From: Micromonospora orduensis
GTDB lineage: Bacteria; Actinomycetota; Actinomycetes; Mycobacteriales; Micromonosporaceae
Direction of reading: 5' to 3'
NCBI RefSeq assembly: GCF_006228125.1
Contig: NZ_VDFY01000078.1
Coordinates: 1-52,211, forward strand
DNA: 52,211 nucleotides
Position 1 is the first letter of the stretch. Each line of letters starts with the position of its first letter. Below the pieces are notes generated by a model that ran no database searches, had not been told where the DNA came from, and saw only the letters and a program-made list of their open reading frames with translations. Below are positions 31,613 to 39,859 of this stretch, piece after piece. Made by a program: the position numbers and the translations under genes.

Positions 31613-32227
31613 ATGACTGGCGTATTCATCAATTACCGGACCGGCGACGGACAGGACATGGCCGTGCTGCTCAACGAGCGACTGCGTGACGTGTTCGGCA
31701 AGGAACGGGTCTTTCTCGACTCCACGGGGTTGCCTGCGGGGCAACAGTTTCCGCCCGAGTTGAAGCGCCGCCTGCGGGACGCTCGCGTCCTGCTCGTCCT
31801 CATCGGTCGGCAATGGCTCGACCTTGAGGACTCCGAGGGAAACCGGAGGATCGCCAACCGGAAGGACTACGTGCGCTACGAGATCCGGAAATCCATCAAG
31901 TGGCAGAAGGTCGTGCTGCCGGTACTGCTCGACGGCGCCTCCCTACCGAAGGCGCAGGACCTTCCCTCGGACATCGCCGGCCTGTCGGATTTCCAGTACC
32001 GGCACCTCCGCTCGCGAGAGGCGGACAACGACCTCGCCGAGATCGTCGCGGTCCTCCGCAACCAGATCCCGGTTCGACAGCGGCCGAGCCAGGACACGAG
32101 CACGAGCAACATCGCAACAACCCACCGAGGACCCGCCGCCGCCGGTGCCAACGCTAAGGCCATCCACTACGACAACGATCCGGGCCCCCTGGGCAAGCGA
32201 CCGCCTCGGCCCTGGGAGGACGAGTGA
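31613..32227 (+). CDS. TIR-domain protein
   Basis: A 204-residue protein with a TIR domain at residues 1-150. Motifs are GVFINYRTGDGQDMA (strand A and following loop), VFLDSTGLPAGQQFPPEL (strand B/BB loop), RVLLVLIGRQWLD (strand C/D) and the catalytic-region KDYVRYEIRKSI, where E90 is the expected NADase glutamate. Bacterial TIR domains cleave NAD+ or make signalling derivatives when activated during infection or competition. The tail (155-204) is disordered and contains RGPAAAGANAKAIHYD (172-187), closely matched in the next protein. The ATG has an AAAGGCGG site. Its stop overlaps the next start by four bases, giving translational coupling. Confidence 0.85.
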   Translation: MTGVFINYRTGDGQDMAVLLNERLRDVFGKERVFLDSTGLPAGQQFPPELKRRLRDARVLLVLIGRQWLDLEDSEGNRRIANRKDYVRYEIRKSIKWQKVVLPVLLDGASLPKAQDLPSDIAGLSDFQYRHLRSREADNDLAEIVAVLRNQIPVRQRPSQDTSTSNIATTHRGPAAAGANAKAIHYDNDPGPLGKRPPRPWEDE

Positions 32228-34626
32228 GCGACGTGCCTGACACTTCCGACCCGGCCGCCAACGGCCACGTGACAGGCACTGTGCCGGACATCCCGGAGCA
32301 GTCCGCGGCGGAGCCCACCGCGCCGAGTGTCGCCGAAGGGCCGAGGGTGCCCGTTCAGCGGCTTCCCGAACTGCCGTCCGGTCCGACTCCGAACGGCTCC
32401 AGCGCCGGCGACAACCGTACTGATGCCCGGGCCGCGCAGAGCGACGTGGCGGTCCCCGGTCGGCGCGCGGACGAACAGGTGGCCGAGCGGATCCGGGAGG
32501 GCTTCGACGCCGAGTCGACCGAGGGCAAGAAGCCGAGCGCCCCAGGTGCCGCGGACGATGGCGACCGGGCCGACTACGACCCCGAGGAGCAGAAGGATCG
32601 CGAGCGGTTCCAGCGGAACCAGAGCAGGACCGGTCGGGGAGCCGCAGCCTCCGGTCCGAATGCCCGCGCCTCCTACTACGACCAGCGGGTCTACCACGTC
32701 TCCTACGGCGGACGACAGTTCACCGTCCAGTACGGATTCTTCGGCGCCCGGTACGTCGCCGCCCAGATGGATACCTACGTGCGGGTACCCGGCTTCGCCG
32801 TGATGTGGGAAACGCTGAACGAGGAGCATCTCGTGCGGCTCTGCGGCGACGTCGGCAGCGGTCGCAGGACCACGGCGGTCAAGCTCCTCGGCGAGGTCGG
32901 CTGCCGGCCCGACCGGATCGGCACGGTCGAGGTCGACGACGACCTGATCTTCTCGGTGCTGGCGGAGGACTGCGTGATGCAGGCCGGCGACGGGCTCATC
33001 ATCGACCGTGCCGGCCGCCCGATGCGAGATGGGGCGGTCGATGCCCTACGGCGCCGGGCCCGGGACGCCGGTGCCTTCGTGGTCATCCTCGACGACCGCA
33101 AGGGCGCGGTCGCCGAGGCGACCTTCACGCACGAGCACCCCGACTACCAGCAGGTGTTAAAGCGCCATCTCCAGGCGCGGCTCGACATGAACCGGGCGGC
33201 CGAGCGCACGAAGGGTGCCCAGCGTCCCGACCCGGTCCGGCACGCCGCTGTCGTCGAACACCCGGCGGTGGCCCGCCGGATCCGACTGGCCACCTCGGTC
33301 TTCCACGTCGTCAGGCTCGCCGAGTTCCTGGAGGGCTACCTCGTCGCTCCCCCCGGCAGCGACGAGGACGGCGATCTGGAGCAGGCGCTGACCGAGTGGG
33401 ACAACCATTCCCGCAAGCTCGCCAAGAAGATCCTGGCCGCCGCCGAGGACACCGACGAGACGCAGCCGGCCCCGCGTCGTCAGGCGTTCCGGATCGCCTA
33501 CGCGGTCTTCGCCGGTCACCCGCTGTCCGACGTCTTCCTCGCGGGTGAGCTGCTCAGCCGACAGATCATGCCGCTCTACGAGACCCGGGAAACCCCACCG
33601 GACCGGCTCATCTTCGACGGCAACGTGGATCAGCTGATCCACCCGTCGATGGTGGCGTCGGCGCGCGACGACAACCAACGGTCCGGCCCACGCTGCGCGG
33701 AGCTGACCGACGACACGCTGATCACCGCGATCCTCGATGTCGCCTGGCACGACTACGACTCATTGCGCGAGCCCCTGATGACCTGGTTGACGGTGCTCGC
33801 CGGAAACCCGTCGTGGAAGGTGAGGTTACGCGCCGCGCAGATCGCCGGGATTCTCGCCGGGTTCGACTTCGAGCAGGTCTACCGCTCACTGATCCTGGTC
33901 TGGGCGCGGTGGCAGGCGAGGTACAGACGCTCGGCGGCGCTCGCGATGGACATGGCTTATGTCGACCGGGACCTCACCAAACGCGTCCGTAAGCGGGTGC
34001 ACGACTGGACGCGCAGCCCCGATCCGCTGCTCCAGGACACCGCCGCCCGGGTCTACGGGATGCGGTTGGGGCAGGAGGACGTTCCCGTGGCCATCCGCGA
34101 GCTGACCCGGATGGGTCGCCAGCCCGAGCTGGCCGCCAGCAGCTCGGTCGCCGCCGCCATGAGCACGCTCTTCCTCCTCGGCGCCACCGACCAGGTCATG
34201 GACGAGCTGGCGAGCTGGATCACCTCCTCGAACGAGTACCTGCCGCAGCACGCCGTACGGAGCCTGGTGATTCTCGCTCAGCAGCCGGGCAGCGCGGAAC
34301 GGCAGGGCTGGCCGGCCCTGCCGGAGCTGGCCGAGCATCGGCGGGGATGGCAGCAGGCGTTGGTCAGCCTGTGGCGGAACGCGCTCACCAACGCCGAGAC
34401 GTCCCGGCGCGCCTGGAACCCGATGCGGCGGTGGCTGCTCGCCGCCGATCACGACAAGGACCTCCGGGCTCTCGTCGAGGCACTGGCGATGCAGATCTTC
34501 GCCGACCCGCTCGACAACCGGGCCCGCTTCAATCTCCGGATCTGGCGCAACCGCCACCCGGACGCGGTGCTCATCGCCGCGCTGCTGCAACGCCTCACCC
34601 CCGAACTCGACCCAGGGAGCAACTGA
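32224..34626 (+). CDS. Large P-loop-like/helical-repeat protein of the TIR operon
   Basis: An 800-residue protein. Residues 1-135 are acidic, proline-rich and probably disordered. Residues 138-153 carry the motif shared with the TIR protein tail. Residues 156-300 look like a P-loop NTPase core: strand-loop LVRLCGDVGSGRRTTAVKLL resembles Walker A, but the lysine and first threonine are both arginine (R214, R215), and FVVILDD (285-291) resembles Walker B. From about 380 to 790 the sequence is alpha-helical with HEAT-like repeats (e.g. WKVRLRAAQIAGILAGF, then LLQDTAARVYGMRLG). This resembles the STAND-like sensor proteins of conflict systems. A GTG start overlaps the TIR stop. Two rare TTA codons are present (33157 and 33826). 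Confidence 0.72.
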   Translation: MSDVPDTSDPAANGHVTGTVPDIPEQSAAEPTAPSVAEGPRVPVQRLPELPSGPTPNGSSAGDNRTDARAAQSDVAVPGRRADEQVAERIREGFDAESTEGKKPSAPGAADDGDRADYDPEEQKDRERFQRNQSRTGRGAAASGPNARASYYDQRVYHVSYGGRQFTVQYGFFGARYVAAQMDTYVRVPGFAVMWETLNEEHLVRLCGDVGSGRRTTAVKLLGEVGCRPDRIGTVEVDDDLIFSVLAEDCVMQAGDGLIIDRAGRPMRDGAVDALRRRARDAGAFVVILDDRKGAVAEATFTHEHPDYQQVLKRHLQARLDMNRAAERTKGAQRPDPVRHAAVVEHPAVARRIRLATSVFHVVRLAEFLEGYLVAPPGSDEDGDLEQALTEWDNHSRKLAKKILAAAEDTDETQPAPRRQAFRIAYAVFAGHPLSDVFLAGELLSRQIMPLYETRETPPDRLIFDGNVDQLIHPSMVASARDDNQRSGPRCAELTDDTLITAILDVAWHDYDSLREPLMTWLTVLAGNPSWKVRLRAAQIAGILAGFDFEQVYRSLILVWARWQARYRRSAALAMDMAYVDRDLTKRVRKRVHDWTRSPDPLLQDTAARVYGMRLGQEDVPVAIRELTRMGRQPELAASSSVAAAMSTLFLLGATDQVMDELASWITSSNEYLPQHAVRSLVILAQQPGSAERQGWPALPELAEHRRGWQQALVSLWRNALTNAETSRRAWNPMRRWLLAADHDKDLRALVEALAMQIFADPLDNRARFNLRIWRNRHPDAVLIAALLQRLTPELDPGSN

Positions 34627-35474
34627 TGGCGAGGACCGACAGCTTCTTCAGCCGTATCTGGAAGGCGTTCAAGGGGGGCCCTGTCGATCCTCCTCCCGCT
34701 CGTGGGCCCGGAGAGGTCTACGAGCCGCCGGCGAGCGACACCCCCGTCGTCGTGCCGGCGCACGGCGACGTCTACGACTTCCACGTCTTCGTGCAGTTGC
34801 GCTGGGACAGCCCGTCCCGGCACTTCGACCTCGACGAGATCGAGGATGAGTCGGCCGCCTACCAGGACATCGCACGGCAGCGGACAACGCAGGCGGTGTG
34901 GCGCCAGGCGCGGTCACTCGACCCTCTCGACCCGGCGGGCGCCGAGAAGCTGCTCAACGAGTCGCTCGCCGGCGGGTTCTGCTGGCCCAAGGCGAACCCC
35001 GACCTGCGCTGCCGCCCGTCGATCCGGGTGACGATCGATCCCCGGCTGCGGGAGCAGAAGGCTCCGCTCGAGCTACGGCGTATCGAACAGCAACTGGCGA
35101 TGGCGCGTGACGAGATCGTCCGCGAACGCACCGAGCGGTGGCTGCACGGATTCCAGGAGCTGGAGCAGTTCCGTCACCTCGGCAAGGACGAGCGCCAGTT
35201 CCTGGTCCCGTTCGCGGCGAGTCTGGTCGACGCGGATCTGGCGAAGGTGACAAGTGCCCTCGCCGCGGAACGACGGTCCCGGTACGACGAGTTGGTCGGC
35301 GTACTCGCCCAGGCGGTACGCGATCACGAGCGCGTCGGTCTGTTCGAGTTCGCGAACGCGTACGACAAGGCCCTTCGCGCGTTCTGCCGGCAGATGGGCA
35401 TCGACCTGGGCAAGTGGCACCTCGCCGACTTCGGCGAACCGGTCGAGCCGGAGGAAGCGGGGACGGCCCGATGA
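34626..35474 (+). CDS. Uncharacterised protein with possible SPFH-like domain
   Basis: A 282-residue protein. The N-terminal MARTDSFFSRIWKAFKGG is an amphipathic, basic stretch that could lie on the membrane. A proline-rich linker leads to a beta/alpha region (DVYDFHVFVQLRW, later LRCRPSIRVTIDPRLREQ) and then a long charged helix (LELRRIEQQLAMARDEIVRERTERW). The order of beta region then coiled helix recalls SPFH/band-7 proteins, but this is a weak match. Its ATG shares one base with the preceding stop, and its own stop overlaps the next start by four bases, so it is firmly part of the operon. Function is unknown. Confidence 0.6.
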   Translation: MARTDSFFSRIWKAFKGGPVDPPPARGPGEVYEPPASDTPVVVPAHGDVYDFHVFVQLRWDSPSRHFDLDEIEDESAAYQDIARQRTTQAVWRQARSLDPLDPAGAEKLLNESLAGGFCWPKANPDLRCRPSIRVTIDPRLREQKAPLELRRIEQQLAMARDEIVRERTERWLHGFQELEQFRHLGKDERQFLVPFAASLVDADLAKVTSALAAERRSRYDELVGVLAQAVRDHERVGLFEFANAYDKALRAFCRQMGIDLGKWHLADFGEPVEPEEAGTAR

Positions 35475-36691
35475 GTGGCGTCAGGCGCAGCGGGGTGCTG
35501 TGCGCCGTGGCCCTGTTCGCGGCCCTGCCGGTCACGACCGGTTGCCCGCCGCCTCCGAAGAAGCCGACGTGTGGCTGGCTGGCGGAGTCGCCGAAGGCCG
35601 GGGTCGGCCGGCTGGCCGTTCTCGTCGATGTCTCGACGTCGACCCGATCCGCGTCCGGTGTGGGCTCCCCGGACTATCCGGCCGCTCTCCGCGGCACGAT
35701 CGAGCAGGCGGTCGGGGATCAGCGGACGGTCGCCATCTCCCCGTTCAGCGGCCCGTCCGGCAACCTGAGCCTGACGACCCGGGCGACCAACTGGAAGGAA
35801 CAGGCGAGCAACCCGAAGAACCGGCAGGGCAAGCGGGAGGACGCCGCTGGCTGCCTGCAAGACGATGTCCGCCACGCTCAGCAGACGGTGCCGGGCCCCG
35901 GCGGTACCGATGTCCTGCGTGCGATCAGTCAGGCCGCGGCCTGGTTGCGTGCTGACCCGAGGGCTCCCACCCGCGAGTTGGTGGTGGCGACCGATGGTCT
36001 GGTGACCCACGGCTGTGCGGATCTGTCCCGCTCCAGGTTCCGGGGGAAGCCGGAGATCGACGCGATCGTGGCGGAGTGCCTGAAGGGTGAACTCGGCGTC
36101 AAGGACCTGGATGGCATCACCGTCACCATGGTCGGCGTCGGTCATCCCGGTGCCGACCAGCCGATGCCCAGCACCGCCCAGGTCCGCTGGCTGAGAGACA
36201 TGTGGGCCGCGCTCTGCGTGGCGGCGGGCGCGACCGGCGCACCGGAGGCGGGCACGGTGCCTGACACCGACACGGCCGGCACCGTCCCCGCGCCCGACGA
36301 GAGCGTTCAGGACCCGCCGGTGCGGTTCGGCACCGACGCGGCGGCCTTCTCCCTGCCCGGCGCCCTCTTCGACACCGGCAGGTGGACGCTGCGCCCCGAG
36401 GCGGCCCCGGTGCTGGCCCGGATCGCGGTGCAGATCAGGTCGAGTCCCTACACACGGGTCGTGGTCTCGGGGTACGCCGATCCACGGGGCGGGGAGGTGG
36501 ACAACCGCACCCTGTCCGAAAACCGGGCGCGGGCGGTCGCCGACGCGCTCGCGGCCGACGGGGTGCGGTCGCCGCAGTCTCGTGGGATGGGGGCGACCAC
36601 GACCTGCTTCGACGGCACCCCCGTTCCGTCGAGCGACACCTCCGACGCGGGTCTGCAGTGCCTGCGCCGTGTCGACATCACCGCGAGCTGA
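35471..36691 (+). CDS. Lipoprotein with vWA-like and OmpA-like domains
   Basis: A 406-residue predicted lipoprotein: signal sequence with lipobox VTTGC (lipid-carrying C25). Residues 45-270 look like a von Willebrand A domain with an intact metal-ion site: DVSTS (D53-S57), a GGTD threonine and VVATDG. Residues 295-406 form an OmpA-like peptidoglycan-binding domain (VVSGYADPRGG, then NRTLSENRARAVADAL). It would sit on the outer face of the membrane and hold the cell wall. The OmpA-like domain in a Gram-positive lipoprotein next to a TIR gene is unusual. The four-base overlap with the preceding stop makes it part of the operon. Confidence 0.8.
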   Translation: MSGVRRSGVLCAVALFAALPVTTGCPPPPKKPTCGWLAESPKAGVGRLAVLVDVSTSTRSASGVGSPDYPAALRGTIEQAVGDQRTVAISPFSGPSGNLSLTTRATNWKEQASNPKNRQGKREDAAGCLQDDVRHAQQTVPGPGGTDVLRAISQAAAWLRADPRAPTRELVVATDGLVTHGCADLSRSRFRGKPEIDAIVAECLKGELGVKDLDGITVTMVGVGHPGADQPMPSTAQVRWLRDMWAALCVAAGATGAPEAGTVPDTDTAGTVPAPDESVQDPPVRFGTDAAAFSLPGALFDTGRWTLRPEAAPVLARIAVQIRSSPYTRVVVSGYADPRGGEVDNRTLSENRARAVADALAADGVRSPQSRGMGATTTCFDGTPVPSSDTSDAGLQCLRRVDITAS

Positions 36692-36711
36692 ACGACTCTG
36701 TGAGGGATCCC

Positions 36712-38055
36712 ATGACGGACGGCACCATTCACACAAACGGCCGCGCGCCGAGATGGGTCGCTCCCGCATCGTGTGCCGGGGCACCCGCCGACCCGATCGG
36801 GCTCGGCCCGACCCGCTACGAGGAGAACCCGGACGACCTGGAGGCGGCCGCGCTGCTGCGGGCGTTCACCGCGGGCAACGCCTCCGTGCGGCAGTCCCAG
36901 GCGCCGGTCAACACCGCGAGCGCGGAGGTGGTCGCCCGCTATCACGCGGCCCGTGCCCGGATCGACCAGGTCGATCGTTTCCGGGCCCGAGGCAGTGTCG
37001 TGGAGGCCCTGGACGAGAACGACCGGGTGGTGCGGCGGCACGCCAGCGACGGCCCCGAGGATCGCCGCCGACGTGCCATGCATCCGCGGCTGCTCTGGTT
37101 CGTGCTCGGCCTCTCCGCCCTCTTCGACGCCTCGTTCATCGGCAGCCTCATGCAGCAGATCTTCGACGTGGACTGGAAGCATCCGCTCTTCTACTTCGCC
37201 TACCTGCCGGGCGTCGGCATCGCGGTCTGCCTCTACGCGGCGGGCGTCGAACTGGCGACGCACCTGCTGCGGCGGCGGGACCGGCTGAGCCGGCGACTCG
37301 AGCTGCCGCCGCTGAACCCCGCCGTGGCGCTGCGCCGGATCTTCTGGGACTGGCGACCGGAGCCACTGGAACGCCGGGAGGACGACCTGCCGTGGTCCCG
37401 GCTGCCAGGCCCGGTCCTGTTCGGCGCGCTGGTCCTCGGCCTGCTCGGCGTTGCGGCGCTGGTCCGGGCCCAGTCCGAGGCCGCGGAGTTCGAGTGGCTC
37501 GCGGTTTACCAGCCGGCCTTCGTGGTGCTGCTCATCCTGCTGAGCATCGGCGCCATCGCGGTGAAGGTGCAGTCACACAACCCGTACGCGGACAGCAGCG
37601 AGCGCGCCGAGCACCGGATCGCCGACGCGGAGGATCGGGCCGACCGGCTGGTCCAGGAGGCACGCGACGCGGTGGCCGCGCACGGACAGTCCTGGGATGC
37701 GCTCCAGTCCGCGGTCTCCGCGGCGAAGGCGACTGCCCGTGAGGTCGTCGAGGAGGCCTGCGCCGTGCTGCTGGAGACCCGATCCCGCCGCAGGAAGCGG
37801 GAGGACGTCAAGCTCGCGCTGCCGCTCGTCCGGCTCGCCTGGCCGGAGGAGAACGGCTCCTTCCCCCGCGAGGACACCCAGCTGCCCGGCCTCGACCTTC
37901 ACCTTCTGGACTACGCGACAAAGGCCGCTGACCGGTACCGGCCGGAGGACCTGGAGAGCTGCCTGCAGGCGGCTGTCGACAAACTGAACAGCCAGTTCGA
38001 GGCGCTCCGCACGGCCGCGGACGATCCACCCCCGGGTGATGTGGCACCAGCCTGA
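36712..38055 (+). CDS. Membrane protein with four helices and C-terminal coiled region
   Basis: A 447-residue protein with a soluble N-terminal part (1-120), four membrane helices at about 123-147, 160-186, 226-247 and 260-282, and a long C-terminal charged helix (about 290-360; SSERAEHRIADAEDRADRLVQEAR) followed by a short folded end. It has no match I can name. A GAGGG ribosome-binding site precedes the ATG, 20 bases after the lipoprotein gene, so it is likely the last gene of the operon. With the lipoprotein it could form a transmembrane assembly bridging the wall and the cytoplasmic TIR and P-loop proteins (inference). Confidence 0.7.
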   Translation: MTDGTIHTNGRAPRWVAPASCAGAPADPIGLGPTRYEENPDDLEAAALLRAFTAGNASVRQSQAPVNTASAEVVARYHAARARIDQVDRFRARGSVVEALDENDRVVRRHASDGPEDRRRRAMHPRLLWFVLGLSALFDASFIGSLMQQIFDVDWKHPLFYFAYLPGVGIAVCLYAAGVELATHLLRRRDRLSRRLELPPLNPAVALRRIFWDWRPEPLERREDDLPWSRLPGPVLFGALVLGLLGVAALVRAQSEAAEFEWLAVYQPAFVVLLILLSIGAIAVKVQSHNPYADSSERAEHRIADAEDRADRLVQEARDAVAAHGQSWDALQSAVSAAKATAREVVEEACAVLLETRSRRRKREDVKLALPLVRLAWPEENGSFPREDTQLPGLDLHLLDYATKAADRYRPEDLESCLQAAVDKLNSQFEALRTAADDPPPGDVAPA

Positions 38056-38074
38056 CGCCGCGCTGCGGGACCGC

Positions 38075-38614
38075 TCAGCTGACGGTGAACCCGCCGTGGG
38101 CGCGTGCCTCCCGCAGCCAGGCGAGCCAGGCGACCCACAGCTCGTCGGCCTCGCACTCGGCGCGCAGGCTGGCTGGTGACGCCTCGTAGAAGATGAGCGC
38201 CTGTTCGATCTCGGTCGTGCCTACCAGCCAGGGGCCGTTGCTCGTGAACTTGAACTCGGGGATTCCGACCATGCCGGGGCTGGTCTGCGCGGCAGCCGTC
38301 CGTTCGGCCTGCTGGTACGCGTCCCGTCGGCTCTGCTCGGCGTTGCGCCAGTCGTCGATGCCGTCGAACGGCCAGTCGGGGAAGGGCCGCGGTGTCGCCT
38401 GGTAGGTCATGCCGGCGCGCCGCATGTGCTCCCGGCAGAACCCCATGCCGGCGACGTTGAGGGCGAACTGGTGGGCGGCGGCCAGCGATTCGTATTCGTC
38501 ACGGCACCGTGGCCAGTTGCCGCACGACCCGCCGAGTTCGAGGCACGCCTCGGCGTGGGCGCGCGCGGTGGCGGCGGGTTCGGGCAGTTCGACGTGCTCG
38601 AAGCTGTAACCCAT
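38075..38614 (-). CDS. Uncharacterised cysteine-containing protein
   Basis: A 179-residue soluble protein I do not recognise. It has a cluster C-x5-C-x5-C (CLELGGSCGNWPRC) and a later C near residue 60, possibly a metal or disulfide site. It is otherwise helical and rich in tryptophan. A GGGGGAGG ribosome-binding site fixes the ATG. Convergent with the TIR operon across a 19-base gap, with no clear hairpin. Confidence 0.6.
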   Translation of the reverse strand: MGYSFEHVELPEPAATARAHAEACLELGGSCGNWPRCRDEYESLAAAHQFALNVAGMGFCREHMRRAGMTYQATPRPFPDWPFDGIDDWRNAEQSRRDAYQQAERTAAAQTSPGMVGIPEFKFTSNGPWLVGTTEIEQALIFYEASPASLRAECEADELWVAWLAWLREARAHGGFTVS

Positions 38615-38675
38615 CGGCGCCTCCCCCGGCCGGCATTGGCACGAGCGTGTCATTCTGCCGGACTAGGGTGCAGGC

Positions 38676-39767
38676 ATGGTCGATCGGCACCAGGTGATGA
38701 ACTTCCGCGTCCGGGCGCAGCAGCTCGACCGGAGCGAGGGCACGCTCGCCGACACCGCGATCCTGGACATCGGTGTGCAGAACACCGGGCCGGACGGCGC
38801 CCGCTGGGCACTCGCCGGGCGCGGGGTCGACGTGACCGCGTTGTCCGACAAGGACATGATCCTGCTGTGGACGGTGCGAGGCGCTCCCCACCTCTACCGT
38901 CGGGCCGACGTGGGCGCGGTGGCGGCGGCGGTCGAGCCCTTCTCCGACGCCGACGCGGGCAGGCGCATCTACGACGCTTCCAAGCCGTTGAAGGCCGCCG
39001 GGATCGGCAACCTCGCCGCCCTCGACGAGGTGGCCGACCGCATGCGCGCCATCGTCACCGCGCCGACGGTCAAGGGTGAGGTGTCCGGCCGGCTGGCCAC
39101 GATGCTGCCCGAGCCGTACCTGCGGTTCTGCCGGCCGTGTGACGCCACGCACGTCTACGAGATGCCGTTCCGGCTCGCCGCCGTGCGGGCCGGACTGGAG
39201 CTGGATCTCGACACCTCACCTCCGGTCCTGCGGCGCATCACCGGGTTCAAGAAGGCGGCGGCCGTGGACGACCGCTTCGACCTCATCCGCGCGTACCTTC
39301 GCCTGCTCGGCCCGGCCACCCCGAAACAGGTGGCCGACTATCTCGACGCGCCGTCGAAGGAGGTGAAGGCGCTCTGGCCGGACGATGTGATCGAGGTGAC
39401 GGTCGGCGGCGAGGTGCGCTCGCTGTTGGCCGCCGACGAGGAGGCGCTGGAGTCGGCCGAGGGCACCGGGACGCGCCTGCTCGGCCCGTATGACCTGTTC
39501 TTGCAGGCCAAGGACCGGGCGACGCTGGTGTCTGACGCCGCCCGCGCCAAGGAGTTGTGGCCGGTGCTGGGTCGACCCGGCGCCGTCCTGGTCGACGGCG
39601 AGTTGGTCGGCACCTGGCGTCCCCGCAAGTCGGGCAGGACGTTCACGGTCGCCGTCCAGCCCTGGCAGAGGCTGTCGGACGCCGCCCGCAAGGCCGTCGC
39701 GGCGCAGGCCGAACTCCTCGCCGCGCACCGCTCGGTCGCCCTCACGGGCGTTGACTTCGCCAGCTAG
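38676..39767 (+). CDS. Winged-helix DNA-binding protein (HTH_42/AlkZ-like family)
   Basis: A 363-residue protein of the HTH_42 family, which includes the DNA glycosylases AlkZ and AlkX/YcaQ. It contains tandem winged-helix segments; DLIRAYLRLLGPATPKQVADYLDAPSKEVKALW is the most recognisable one. In AlkZ enzymes the catalytic motif near the N-terminus is Q-x-Q and in AlkX/YcaQ it is Q-x-D. The corresponding position here reads GVQNTG, keeping the first glutamine only, so glycosylase activity is uncertain. No ribosome-binding site stands out; the ATG gives the usual family length. A possible weak hairpin lies in the gap after the gene. Confidence 0.8.
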   Translation: MVDRHQVMNFRVRAQQLDRSEGTLADTAILDIGVQNTGPDGARWALAGRGVDVTALSDKDMILLWTVRGAPHLYRRADVGAVAAAVEPFSDADAGRRIYDASKPLKAAGIGNLAALDEVADRMRAIVTAPTVKGEVSGRLATMLPEPYLRFCRPCDATHVYEMPFRLAAVRAGLELDLDTSPPVLRRITGFKKAAAVDDRFDLIRAYLRLLGPATPKQVADYLDAPSKEVKALWPDDVIEVTVGGEVRSLLAADEEALESAEGTGTRLLGPYDLFLQAKDRATLVSDAARAKELWPVLGRPGAVLVDGELVGTWRPRKSGRTFTVAVQPWQRLSDAARKAVAAQAELLAAHRSVALTGVDFAS

Positions 39768-39859
39768 CCGCCCACCCCCGGGCACCACGCACGAGGGTGC
39801 GCGACGTCCGCGCCCTGCTCAGGGGCTGGCGCGACGCCGTACCGTCCCGTGACGCCGGC

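Noticed and set aside
35471..36691. OmpA-like domain as sign of an outer membrane or of Gram-negative contamination
   Set aside because: The composition and all neighbours are actinobacterial, and OmpA-like peptidoglycan-binding domains also occur in Gram-positive lipoproteins.
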